From Pseudomonadota bacterium (GTDB taxonomy: Bacteria; Myxococcota_A; Polyangia; Polyangiales; Polyangiaceae), in NCBI GenBank assembly GCA_023428245.1, contig JAEYYX010000066.1, positions 1-26,040 on the forward strand: 26,040 nucleotides of DNA, written 5' to 3'. A program made the translations under genes and the position numbers. This document shows positions 1 to 7,091 of the stretch, in pieces (position 1 is the first letter of the stretch; every line of letters begins with the position of its first letter). The notes under the pieces were generated by a model that was given only the letters and a program-made list of their open reading frames with translations, did not search any database and was not told the DNA's origin.

Positions 1-210
1 CTCGAGGGCGGACGAGAGCTTCGCTGTGCCATTTTGAGACGTGTTCTAGTCAGCTATCGACTGACAGCCGAGCCGACACTAGAGGCTTCGACGGAAGGGT
101 CACCGTCCGCGCTGAGCGGGGCACACACACCGGCCTCACGCAGGTGAGCTGCGCAAGATTTTCCGGCAGCTCTTGTCCGCTCAGCTCGGTGAATCCGGAC
201 CCTCGGTCAG

Positions 211-1860
211 TCAGGCAGACTCTGGGCGCTCTATCTTGCGTCGACGCTCCGCCGAAAGACGACGGAGTTCATCACGGGTCACTCCCAGCCTCTCCGCCGT
301 CCGACTCGCGAGACTGGTCGTAGCAACACCGCGGATGAACCGAAATGTCGGCAAACCTTCCGAGTCGAGCTCCACCTGATAGAAGTCGAGAGCACGTCCG
401 CGCGCGGCCTCGAGCCTGGACGCAAAGTCGAGAAAGTGCGTCGAGACGAAGACGACAGGACGTAGCTCTTCGAACAGCTCGAGCACCATCACGAAGATCT
501 CCTCTCCTTCCGAGGGATTCGTTCCGGAACACAGCTCATCCATGATGACAAGCGCCCCCGGGCCACATCTCTCGAACACCTGACGGACGCGACGGAGCTC
601 CGTCCCGAGTCTGCCCTCGTCGCCCTCGGCGCTCGGCCTCTCGATCAGTGAGAAGTACATTTCGGGAGCCAGGGTCAGCTCCGCACTGGCTGCCGGAACG
701 AAAAGGCCGCTTTGTCCGAGCAGCTGGGTGATGGCGATCGACTGGAGGAGCCGCGTCTTTCCTCCCGAGTTCGGTCCGGTCAGGATGGTGGTGCCGCTCC
801 TGCCCCCGAAACTCATGCTGGTGGGCGTGACAGTTCGGTTTCCCCCGAGGAGCCACGGATTCCAGAGTGATTCGTAAGAGCGCTCCGAAGAGAAGTGCGC
901 GAGGCTCGTGGGCAGCCCGGCCCGCTCCGCGCGCGTGCGAAAACCGAGAGCTCCGAGGTAAAACTCGAACCCCAAGTAGACATCGATGAGCGTCGCTATG
1001 TCCGCTTCGACGGCAGAGAAAGCGCCTTCGATGAGCTGACTCAGGACGTCTTCCTCGGAGAAGCGATGCCCCTTGATCATCCCGAAAAGAGCGCGAAAAA
1101 ACCTTCCGAGCGCGCCCCGGGGCGCGCTCGGAAGCGAGAGCTCCACGGAGCGCAACATTTCGACATGGCGCAGAGACCCGTCCGCCCCGACCTTGAGCCG
1201 GGCCTCGATGATGGTCCTGCTCTCTTCGAAGGCTAGGAGTTCTTGAACTCGCTCATGAGCACTTGAGCGGAGAGCGCCCCGCGCAAACTCACCCACGCGC
1301 CCGAGGCCGGACTGAAAGCCGTCGATGGCGGCAAGAGCGCGCACCGCAGCCACGAAGGAGGTGAGGATATGAAGGCGACGCCTCAGAGTCGCCCCCTTGG
1401 TCGAGAAGTTCGGACTCTCAAACAGTGCTCGAACAAGCTCCCGGAGGGCCTCGTACGCTCTCTCTGTCTTGTCCTTGAGCGCCGCTGAGCTCGAGAGCTC
1501 GTCTAAGATCGCCTGCCGAAACTCGATGTCTTTGAGACTATGGGGCGGGTGCAGCAGGATCCGCTTGAGAGCGGGACGGAAGGGAGCGTAGTTTCGCTCA
1601 CCCACCCGAATAGGAAATCCGTCTTTGAGCAGCTCATCGATGAATAGATCTTGTTCAATCGACTTCGAGTCAATGGTCGAATCGAGGCTGCGGCGTGCAA
1701 AGCTACCAAGAAGGTCGGCTTCACTCGTCCCCCGCGCAAAGGCGAAAGCGAGGACTTCACGCAGAGCTCGAGTCAAAGGCTCGGTTGGGCGAGCGGACGC
1801 GAAGAGGAGTTCGGGGACACGCGTCCCCGGGCGCTCATTCTTCGTCGCCAGCGTCACCAT
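211..1860 (-). CDS. MutS-family ATPase, short form (MutS domain V with helical core)
   Basis: A 549-residue MutS-superfamily ATPase. The C-terminal third carries the ABC-type ATPase of MutS proteins: Walker A GPNSGGKT at residues 362-369, Walker B with the acidic pair D441-E442 followed by the family-typical CSGTNPSEGEE, and a switch segment VFVSTHF. The N-terminal 350 residues read as mostly helical, matching the lever and clamp part of MutS. No N-terminal mismatch-reading domain with its Phe-x-Glu motif is visible, and there is no C-terminal Smr nuclease as in MutS2. Canonical MutS is about 850 residues, so this is a small divergent paralogue; a role in mismatch repair should not be assumed. 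The ATG at 1860 lies 26 bases inside the upstream sigma-like gene, so translation is probably coupled. It is the last gene of a three-gene operon. Sure about the ATPase class, unsure about its DNA substrate. Confidence 0.88.
   Translation of the reverse strand: MVTLATKNERPGTRVPELLFASARPTEPLTRALREVLAFAFARGTSEADLLGSFARRSLDSTIDSKSIEQDLFIDELLKDGFPIRVGERNYAPFRPALKRILLHPPHSLKDIEFRQAILDELSSSAALKDKTERAYEALRELVRALFESPNFSTKGATLRRRLHILTSFVAAVRALAAIDGFQSGLGRVGEFARGALRSSAHERVQELLAFEESRTIIEARLKVGADGSLRHVEMLRSVELSLPSAPRGALGRFFRALFGMIKGHRFSEEDVLSQLIEGAFSAVEADIATLIDVYLGFEFYLGALGFRTRAERAGLPTSLAHFSSERSYESLWNPWLLGGNRTVTPTSMSFGGRSGTTILTGPNSGGKTRLLQSIAITQLLGQSGLFVPAASAELTLAPEMYFSLIERPSAEGDEGRLGTELRRVRQVFERCGPGALVIMDELCSGTNPSEGEEIFVMVLELFEELRPVVFVSTHFLDFASRLEAARGRALDFYQVELDSEGLPTFRFIRGVATTSLASRTAERLGVTRDELRRLSAERRRKIERPESA
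1811..1830 (-). promoter_or_regulatory. GC-rich hairpin just after the sigma-like stop codon, inside the mutS-like start region
   Basis: The bases CGGGGAC and GTCCCCG (1812-1818 and 1823-1829) form a 7-bp stem around a 4-base loop, with one more possible U-G pair outside. On the minus-strand transcript the stem starts 4 nucleotides past the sigma-like stop codon (1835-1837) and 30 nucleotides into the MutS-like reading frame. A ribosome finishing the upstream gene would cover it. A role in translational coupling is inference. Confidence 0.3.
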
Positions 1861-2434
1861 CGTCGTCTTGGACGAGAGAGAGATGAGAGCGACCTTCGAG
1901 TTTGGGCAGACGGCGCTTACCGATCGGCCCTTCCTCCACGTACTCCCGCAAAGACTCCATTTCGCGCAGAGCTTCGAGCTTCGCGAGTGCCTTCACCTCG
2001 ACCTGGCGGATCCGCTCCCGGGTTAGGTTCATGATCGCCCCGACGTCCTCGAGTGTTGTCCCGCCGCGGTCCGCCACATCGAGAGCACAGGACTCCTTGA
2101 GCTCCCAGACCTCGAGGTCCGGGAAGTTCAGCTTGATGGCGCCTGTGCGGGGCGAGACGTCGATGAACAAATGATGCTTGCAAGAAACATACGGACAAGG
2201 TCGCTCGATCTGAGCGCACGCCTCACGGGTACGCGGCTTCCAGTAGTCCTTCTCCGGGAACAGGAGACGACCCGCGGCGAGTTCCTTCTGTGTGAGACGT
2301 TTGACACTGATGGTTCGAGCCCGGACGACACGCTTGCGCCTGGAGCGCTTCTGTTCGCGGGTGATCGCATCATGGCCCTCATCCTTCTCTGCTTTCGCCG
2401 TATTATCAGCCACTTCTTCGTTCCCTTTCCTCAA
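1835..2434 (-). CDS. Sigma region-4-like HTH DNA-binding protein with a Cys/His cluster
   Basis: About 199 residues. Residues 124-155 match sigma-70 region 4.2, the -35-recognising helix-turn-helix (TLEDVGAIMNLTRERIRQVE). Sigma regions 2 and 3 are absent, so it cannot act as a complete sigma factor. A middle segment, RPCPYVSCKHHLFIDV (78-93), holds Cys73, Cys80, Cys85, His87 and His88, which could bind a metal. The start is very basic (about residues 25-47) and the end is acidic. From memory, proteins with this middle segment plus region 4 occur in other bacteria, annotated only as sigma-factor-like HTH proteins. The first codon is TTG at 2434, overlapping the MerR stop (TTGA). A GTG at 2413, preceded by a GGAAAGGG stretch, is an equally plausible start. 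Likely a transcriptional regulator working with its MerR neighbour. Confidence 0.8.
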   Translation of the reverse strand: MRKGNEEVADNTAKAEKDEGHDAITREQKRSRRKRVVRARTISVKRLTQKELAAGRLLFPEKDYWKPRTREACAQIERPCPYVSCKHHLFIDVSPRTGAIKLNFPDLEVWELKESCALDVADRGGTTLEDVGAIMNLTRERIRQVEVKALAKLEALREMESLREYVEEGPIGKRRLPKLEGRSHLSLVQDDDGDAGDEE

Positions 2435-2937
2435 TAACCCACGACCCGCGCCGGCATCGGCGTCCGGCGGTTCTTCGCTGCCACAATTCCATCCCTGAGC
2501 TTCTCGAGTCGCACGATCAATGACTCAGCGTCACCTTGCGCACGTCCGAGATCCAAGCCCAAAATGTGATTCGTTCCATAGCGCTCACGAACAAAGCTCC
2601 CGAGCTCGCTGAAGATCTTGTCGAGCCGAGCTTCGATCTCGTCGAGCTCGTTGCGCAAGAACAAGAACTCGTTCTTGATCTCTTCAATCGTGAAGTTTTC
2701 AGACAAAAGGCGCTTGATCAGCACAATGCGTTCGACTGTGCTGGGCGGGTAGAGCCCCAGTGACCCGCGATGTTTGCCTTTGGTACCGACGCGGACGCTG
2801 CGCGGCAGAAGTCCGAGCTGCACGTACTTGCGAAAGGTGGCTTCGCTGACCTCCAGGCCGCGCTCACGAACGGTCTCGAGGACATCTCCCAAGGAGAGCC
2901 CCTGGTTCGAGGCAGCAGGCGGGTTAGCGTTTTTCAC
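2431..2937 (-). CDS. MerR-family transcriptional regulator
   Basis: A 168-residue protein with an N-terminal winged helix-turn-helix of MerR type (about residues 14-80). The recognition part reads SEATFRKYVQLGLLP, followed by the wing and YPPSTVERIVLIKRLL. Residues 88-115 look like the dimerisation coiled coil (FLFLRNELDEIEARLDKI). The C-terminal part is short and shows no cobalamin-binding or cysteine-based metal-binding motif, so the effector is unknown. The start is GTG at 2937, since no ATG lies upstream in frame near the domain. It is the first gene of an operon, its stop overlapping the start of the sigma-like gene by four bases. The long upstream intergenic region with repeats and a palindrome is a natural place for its operator, but no site can be assigned from sequence alone. 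Confidence 0.87.
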   Translation of the reverse strand: MKNANPPAASNQGLSLGDVLETVRERGLEVSEATFRKYVQLGLLPRSVRVGTKGKHRGSLGLYPPSTVERIVLIKRLLSENFTIEEIKNEFLFLRNELDEIEARLDKIFSELGSFVRERYGTNHILGLDLGRAQGDAESLIVRLEKLRDGIVAAKNRRTPMPARVVGY

Positions 2938-3150
2938 AGAGTCAGCTCGAGAGTTAGAGAGAAAGCGAAATCACACCCCGAAGATCGAGGCCAAGGCGCA
3001 CGAGGGGCTATCGCCCGGGTCCGCTAATAGACTTCGCGCGTGAGGGGACGAGTGACCGCCCGAAGACCGATGAGTCCAAAGATGCAACCCAACCTGCATC
3101 TTGGGCTCGGAGCACCTCAAGGCGGGCCCGTTCCCAACGACTTCGAATAT

Positions 3151-3178
3151 ATTCTACTGAGTGGAGGAGAACCAAGAA
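3151..3178 (-). promoter_or_regulatory. Possible sigma-70-type promoter for the MerR operon
   Basis: On the minus strand, TAGAAT (3156-3151) resembles a -10 box, 5 of 6 to consensus. TTCTTG (3178-3173) sits 16 bases upstream as a weak -35. It lies in the AT-richest part of the intergenic region and would give a leader of about 200 nucleotides before the GTG at 2937. Weak evidence. Confidence 0.25.
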
Positions 3179-3234
3179 CTTCTCGAGCAAAGATTTGCGC
3201 ACGATCTGAACGAAGCAGCCCGATCGCTCGCCCG

Positions 3235-3248
3235 ATCCTAGCTAGGAT
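3235..3248. promoter_or_regulatory. Perfect 14-bp palindrome ATCCTAGCTAGGAT
   Basis: An uninterrupted perfect palindrome followed by a run of six T (3250-3255). With no loop it is a poor terminator but a good shape for a dimeric-regulator operator. It sits between the possible MerR promoter and the 35-bp repeat array. Assignment to MerR or to the sigma-like protein is inference. Confidence 0.4.
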
Positions 3249-3272
3249 GTTTTTTGTCACACTAGCGCGTCA

Positions 3273-3377
3273 TCCATGGAGACGGTCCACCATCCATTGG
3301 TGGTTCGTCCATGGAGACGGTTTCCCGTCCATTGTCCTGTCGTCCATGGAGACGGTGGACCGTCCATGGAGTTTTCG
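3273..3377. repeat. Three tandem 35-bp repeats in the divergent intergenic region
   Basis: Units start at 3273, 3308 and 3343, exactly 35 bases apart. Each begins with the identical 14-mer tccatggagacggt, has a second tccat 20 bases into the unit (3293, 3328, 3363), and ends in tcg. The remaining positions differ between units. The start tccatgga is itself an 8-bp palindrome, and the third unit adds an inverted pair acggt/accgt. A fixed period with conserved half-sites and drifting filler looks like an array of protein-binding sites. There are no unique spacers, so it is not a CRISPR. Confidence 0.85.
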
Positions 3378-3494
3378 TCTGGAAGGCCCCGGGTCCGTCT
3401 TTGGTCCCTCGGGCGGCCTTGAGCCGCGATCATGCTCAAAGAACCCGCCCGTCATCGCCCTACCCGCAAAAACTGCTATGGTCGGCCCGGCACG

Positions 3495-4355
3495 ATGAGC
3501 GACCCCACGGCGCCGGTCTTCGAGAGCCATTCCGATGTCCTCGCTGGACCCATCCGTCTCCGCACGACCGAGTGGAGCTGCCAGGACGGGGAGACCCGCC
3601 CTGCCGTCGTGGCTTTGCCCGGGGTCCTCGCCCCCCGGTCCTCCTTGGCTCCCCTCGGGCGCCTCTTGGGGCGGCACTTCCGCTTCATCGCGGTCGACCT
3701 GCCCGGACTCGGCGAGAGTGAGAAGCCGCCTCCCACCAAGTATGACTATTCGCCCGCTCGCGTCGCCGAGTCTTTGACGGATCTGATGGGCGGCCTGGGC
3801 CTGGCCCGCGCTCACGTCTTCGGCCATGGCTTAGGTGGCGCAGCCGCGATTCACCTCGGAGCAAGGCGCCCTGAGCTCGTCCGCACCATCGCGCTCGTCA
3901 GCCCCCTCGGGCCCAAGGGGGCATTTCCTGGGCCGTTGCGCCTCTTACTTGCGCCAGTGATCGGAGAGCTCGCGCTCGGTCAGCTCATGAGCCAAAGGCT
4001 CTTCTCGCACCAGTTCAAATCGCGCATCCACAAAGAAGCAAGCCCCGAGGACATCTCCGCAAACTTCTTCGGTGTATCGAGCCCGGCGTCACGCGCCGCC
4101 CTGCTCGCCCTCCTCCGCAACTCGGTCGATACCCGCTCCATCATCGCCGACTGTCGCCGCCTCAGGTGTCCGACGCTCCTTCTCTGGGGACGAGAGGATT
4201 GCCTCATACCGCTCACACTCGGCAGGATGCTCGCTCGCGAGATTCCAGGCACAGGCTTTGAGATCCTCGACGCGGGTCACGCGCCCCACACGGAAATCCC
4301 CGACCAGTGCGCCGAGCTGTTGCGCCGCTTCTTCAGCGGTGAGCGAGCCCGTTGA
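3495..4355 (+). CDS. Alpha/beta-hydrolase-fold protein with Gly in place of the nucleophile Ser
   Basis: A 286-residue protein with the alpha/beta-hydrolase layout: strand and DLPGLGES loop (residues 68-75), nucleophile elbow FGHGLGG (109-115), acid segment LLWGREDCLIP with Asp235, and C-terminal DAGHAPHTE with His262. The family elbow is G-x-S-x-G (usually GHSMGG); here the serine codon position is GGC, Gly112. The oxyanion-hole HG is also changed (LPG, 41-43). Acid and histidine remain. As read, it cannot do normal serine-hydrolase chemistry, so it may bind a ligand or act as a partner. A change AGC to GGC would be one base, so a recent mutation or read error is possible. ATG 3495 is preferred because the domain begins just after it; ATG 3432 is in frame upstream. 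It may share the repeat-bearing regulatory region with the MerR operon. Confidence 0.85.
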   Translation: MSDPTAPVFESHSDVLAGPIRLRTTEWSCQDGETRPAVVALPGVLAPRSSLAPLGRLLGRHFRFIAVDLPGLGESEKPPPTKYDYSPARVAESLTDLMGGLGLARAHVFGHGLGGAAAIHLGARRPELVRTIALVSPLGPKGAFPGPLRLLLAPVIGELALGQLMSQRLFSHQFKSRIHKEASPEDISANFFGVSSPASRAALLALLRNSVDTRSIIADCRRLRCPTLLLWGREDCLIPLTLGRMLAREIPGTGFEILDAGHAPHTEIPDQCAELLRRFFSGERAR

Positions 4356-4409
4356 CTCCGAAACGCGGTCAGACTTCGGGCAGCCGCCGCCCAAAGACCC
4401 GGGAGGAAC

Positions 4410-6866
4410 TTACTCGGCGACCGGGAAGCCAGCCGCAGGCGGCTTGTCCGAGGGCTTTTTCGTGGCTTTCGCCTGCTCGACGGCTCGCGTCCTGCGCGCG
4501 GCGGCCCCGCGCGGACCGGACGAACGCGGGGACGAGGACTCGCCCACCTGGGCCTCGCTCGAAAGGGGCCCGCCTTCTGAGCCAGCGCCTCGCGGTGAAG
4601 ACCCCTGGAGCGAAAGCACCTCGGATTCCTCGGTGGCAGCGAGAGGCTCATCAGAGGCGGGCTCGGGCACAGGTTCGGCCGGTTTCGGAGCTTCGGCGCG
4701 CCGCTCGGCAGACCCGAGCTCAGGCTCGGGCTCCTTCCTCGATGTGAGCAACCCAACCAACAAAATACTCACCATAACAGCCAGCACACCGACCACGATA
4801 CGCCGGTTCTTCGGCGAGGCAGGCCGGCGCGAAAGGCCGCCTATCACCGGCTCCAGGGGCTCAAAGTCCAGGTCACCCTCGAAGTCGTCGAGAGGGGGCG
4901 CCACGCTCATCTGCTCGTCGCCGGCGCGAAAGAAGGCATCCGCCTCTTCGGGCTCGGAGTCATGGAAGGCTGAGTCTGAACCTGCGTCTGAGGCTGAGTC
5001 TGAGGCTGAGTCTGAGGCTGAGTCTGAGTCTGAGTCTGAGTCTGAACCTGCGTCTGAGTCCGAACGTGGCAAGCGCAGGACCTCTGCGCTCGGGCGATCG
5101 TCGTCCTCGGACAGGGAGGGTCCAGGCTCAGGAGACTTTTCCTTTTCCTCGTGAGATTCCGCGAGAGCACCGCCGACAAGACCCGGGGGCGGCGCCTGGA
5201 AATGAGACGACTGAGTCTCGATGCGGCCGATGCCGAGGCGCGTCTTGCCTTCGTGAGGCCTGCTTTTCGTCTCGGGCGATGAGGGCTCGCGCGAACCCAG
5301 TCCGATTCCGAGCAAGGTCTTAGCCGTTCGCGGCGACGGCTGGGCAGCTCGAGCGGACCGAGCTTCCTCTTCGTCGAAGGCTCGGGCCGACGCTGGGGTC
5401 AAGCGGTCCGTCTCTGCTGAGATTGGTTCTCGCGACTCGGGCGCCACGGCTTCTCGTTCGGTCAGAGGCGCCTTTGGCGCCGGCTCCAGGGGGCGCGGCT
5501 GGGGACTCGGCGAAGAAGGTGCACGCGCGGCCGATGCTGAGCCCTCCCGCGGAGGAGGAATGAACGAATCGGGAGCCAAAGGCCGGAATGAGCTGCGGTA
5601 CGAAGAAGGCATTCGGGACGCCGGCGCCTCGGGGGGCAAGCTCTGCGGCGCCTCGGGGGGCAAGCTCTGCGCCACTTCGCGGAGCCCCTCCGAGAGACTG
5701 TCCTGCGTGGCGAAAACGGGAGCGGGAGCCTCGGCTGCGGGCAACGGGCTCTCCGGGAGCCCGAAATTCTCACTCGGGGCCACCGAGGGCCGCCAGCTCC
5801 GTCCGCCGGAGAAAGAGCGGATTGACTCGAGCGAGCCGGGCTTTGAGAGCGCGATCTTGCTATCGCTCTCCCGCGCCGGAACGACGGCTTCGTCCTGAAC
5901 CGAAGAGACCGCTGCGGACTCGAGCATCTGAAGCAAGTCTTCAAAGTAGAGCTTGCTGATGGTCGAGAGAGTCGAAAGATCTTCGAAGGGACTCTCGTCG
6001 ACGACGTCCATCAACGTGCGGGAGCCATCGAAGAGTCGCAAGATACCATTCAACTCATCAGGGATCTCACCGAGCCGTTCAGCGAGCGCCTCGTGATTCA
6101 CCTGAAAGACCGTCCCGAGAGGCGGAAGCTGTTCGAGAAGCCTTCCCCACTCATCGACTCGGCGCATACCCTCCATGAGCAAGCCCTGAGTTGTCGTGTG
6201 GATCGTCTCAGGACGGTCAAGAGACACAAAATCGACCTCAAAAGCGCCGCGCGTCCAGATCATGCAACGGTAGACAGCTTCTTCCCCCGCGAGGCGGCCA
6301 TGCTCAGCATCGATGACCTGACCTTCTCGGAAGTAAATGAAAGCTTCTTCCTGACGGTCGGAGACGAGGTGAACGATGCCTGTCTTGCGTCCGAGTTCAA
6401 AGGTCTGGAGCAGATCTACGACCCCCATGTCCGAGAGGTCACCGGAGAGATGTGTCTTGGGGCTGCCGGCGGTCTGCGCCATCCTCTGGTGCGCGCGACG
6501 AGCGAGCAGGAGGTGGACACGAGCGATCAGCTCGCGCACAAAGATCGGCTTCGTGAGATAATCCTCAACACCAAGCTCAAGACCGCGAATCTTGTCCTCA
6601 ATGCTCTTCTGGCTCGTGAGGAAGACAATCGGCGCAAGCGCGAACTCTGGACGCTTCTTGAGCCGACGCACGAGCTCGTAGCCGTCGAGCCGAGGCAGAC
6701 GCGTATCGGTCAAGATCAGGTCTGGAACGAAGTGTTCGACCTTGGACAAGGCGTCGAGACCGTCGGTAGCTGTAGTGACGCTGAAGCCAGCCTTCTTGAG
6801 GCTCACTTCGAGGACACGAACGCTGGCCGGATCTGAGTCGACCAAGAGGAGCTGCTGCTTCGCCAC
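4410..6866 (-). CDS. Response regulator: REC, DUF4388, long disordered region, C-terminal transmembrane segment
   Basis: An 818-residue protein starting at GTG 6866. Residues 1-122 are a receiver domain: acidic pocket near Asp10/Asp12, phosphoacceptor Asp54 (LTDTRLP), Thr84 and Lys107 (TKP). Residues 138-245 match DUF4388 (PatA-type): SGDLSDMGVVDLLQTF, FREGQVIDAEHG, LLMEGMRRVDEW. A helical, winged-helix-like piece follows (about 262-315). Residues 320-670 are Ser/Pro/Glu-rich and probably disordered, including a Ser-Asp repeat tract. A hydrophobic stretch VVGVLAVMVSILLVGLLTS (about 690-710) reads as one membrane helix, followed by 108 low-complexity residues. Response regulators are normally soluble, so membrane anchoring is unusual. 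There is no DNA-binding or enzymatic output domain. The partner kinase is unknown; no kinase gene adjoins it. Confidence 0.88.
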   Translation of the reverse strand: MAKQQLLLVDSDPASVRVLEVSLKKAGFSVTTATDGLDALSKVEHFVPDLILTDTRLPRLDGYELVRRLKKRPEFALAPIVFLTSQKSIEDKIRGLELGVEDYLTKPIFVRELIARVHLLLARRAHQRMAQTAGSPKTHLSGDLSDMGVVDLLQTFELGRKTGIVHLVSDRQEEAFIYFREGQVIDAEHGRLAGEEAVYRCMIWTRGAFEVDFVSLDRPETIHTTTQGLLMEGMRRVDEWGRLLEQLPPLGTVFQVNHEALAERLGEIPDELNGILRLFDGSRTLMDVVDESPFEDLSTLSTISKLYFEDLLQMLESAAVSSVQDEAVVPARESDSKIALSKPGSLESIRSFSGGRSWRPSVAPSENFGLPESPLPAAEAPAPVFATQDSLSEGLREVAQSLPPEAPQSLPPEAPASRMPSSYRSSFRPLAPDSFIPPPREGSASAARAPSSPSPQPRPLEPAPKAPLTEREAVAPESREPISAETDRLTPASARAFDEEEARSARAAQPSPRTAKTLLGIGLGSREPSSPETKSRPHEGKTRLGIGRIETQSSHFQAPPPGLVGGALAESHEEKEKSPEPGPSLSEDDDRPSAEVLRLPRSDSDAGSDSDSDSDSASDSASDSASDAGSDSAFHDSEPEEADAFFRAGDEQMSVAPPLDDFEGDLDFEPLEPVIGGLSRRPASPKNRRIVVGVLAVMVSILLVGLLTSRKEPEPELGSAERRAEAPKPAEPVPEPASDEPLAATEESEVLSLQGSSPRGAGSEGGPLSSEAQVGESSSPRSSGPRGAAARRTRAVEQAKATKKPSDKPPAAGFPVAE
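4972..5058. repeat. In-frame 6-bp/12-bp tandem repeat tract (Ser-Asp coding)
   Basis: Units of gtctga and ggctga alternate for about 45 bases (4993-5037). The tract is flanked by two identical 21-bp copies at 4972-4992 and 5038-5058. On the minus strand it encodes the Ser-Asp/Ala-Asp tract of the REC-DUF4388 protein. All units are multiples of three, so slippage would change length and not the frame. Confidence 0.85.
5623..5670. repeat. Perfect 24-bp tandem duplication
   Basis: Bases 5623-5646 are repeated exactly at 5647-5670. The repeat encodes QSLPPEAP twice in the disordered part of the REC-DUF4388 protein. The perfect identity points to a recent slippage event. Confidence 0.9.
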
Positions 6867-6924
6867 TTTTGCGTAGCGTTCTAGCCCGGTCGTGCCCTGT
6901 CAAGGGCTAAGCCGGGGAGAAAAG

Positions 6925-6953
6925 CTCGTCCGCATCGAGGGCGAGCGGACGAG
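6925..6953 (-). terminator. Possible terminator hairpin between the helical-repeat gene and the response regulator
   Basis: CTCGTCCGC (6925-6933) and GCGGACGAG (6945-6953) form a perfect 9-bp stem with an 11-base loop. On the minus strand it is followed by CTTTTCTCC, a short T-rich tail. It lies downstream of the gene ending at 7092 and upstream of the gene starting at 6866. It could end the first transcript or regulate the second. Confidence 0.4.
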
Positions 6954-7091
6954 AGCTGCGCTCTCGCTCACGCTGAAAAATGGGATGCGCCGAGAAAAAG
7001 ACAGCGAGACCACCGAGCAGCTCACGTTTCTCAGAAAAACTGGTGTTCGGAGTGCCAATTCTGCTGGGAGACGGATCGGCGACCAAAGCCC

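Larger units (their letters stand above)
2938..3494. other. Divergent intergenic region between the MerR operon and the hydrolase gene
   Basis: No convincing gene is seen in these 557 bases. Reading frames that cross it have no domain signature and run through the repeats. The left half (2938-3130) is featureless. The middle (3140-3260) is locally AT-richer and holds a possible minus-strand promoter and a 14-bp palindrome. The right part holds three 35-bp tandem repeats at 3273-3377. A region this long, in a window where most genes overlap or lie under 110 bases apart, suggests regulation. Confidence 0.6.

Noticed and set aside
3273..3377. 35-bp repeats as a CRISPR array
   Set aside because: Units are directly joined with no spacers, and the units vary inside; no cas gene is near.
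3040..3498. Plus-strand open frame of 152 codons across the intergenic repeats
   Set aside because: It runs through the tandem repeat region, has no domain and no usual start signal, and overlaps the hydrolase start.
4072..5154. Ser-rich plus-strand frame opposite the REC-DUF4388 gene
   Set aside because: The low-complexity Ser/Glu string is the reverse reading of the repeat tract; no start context or domain.
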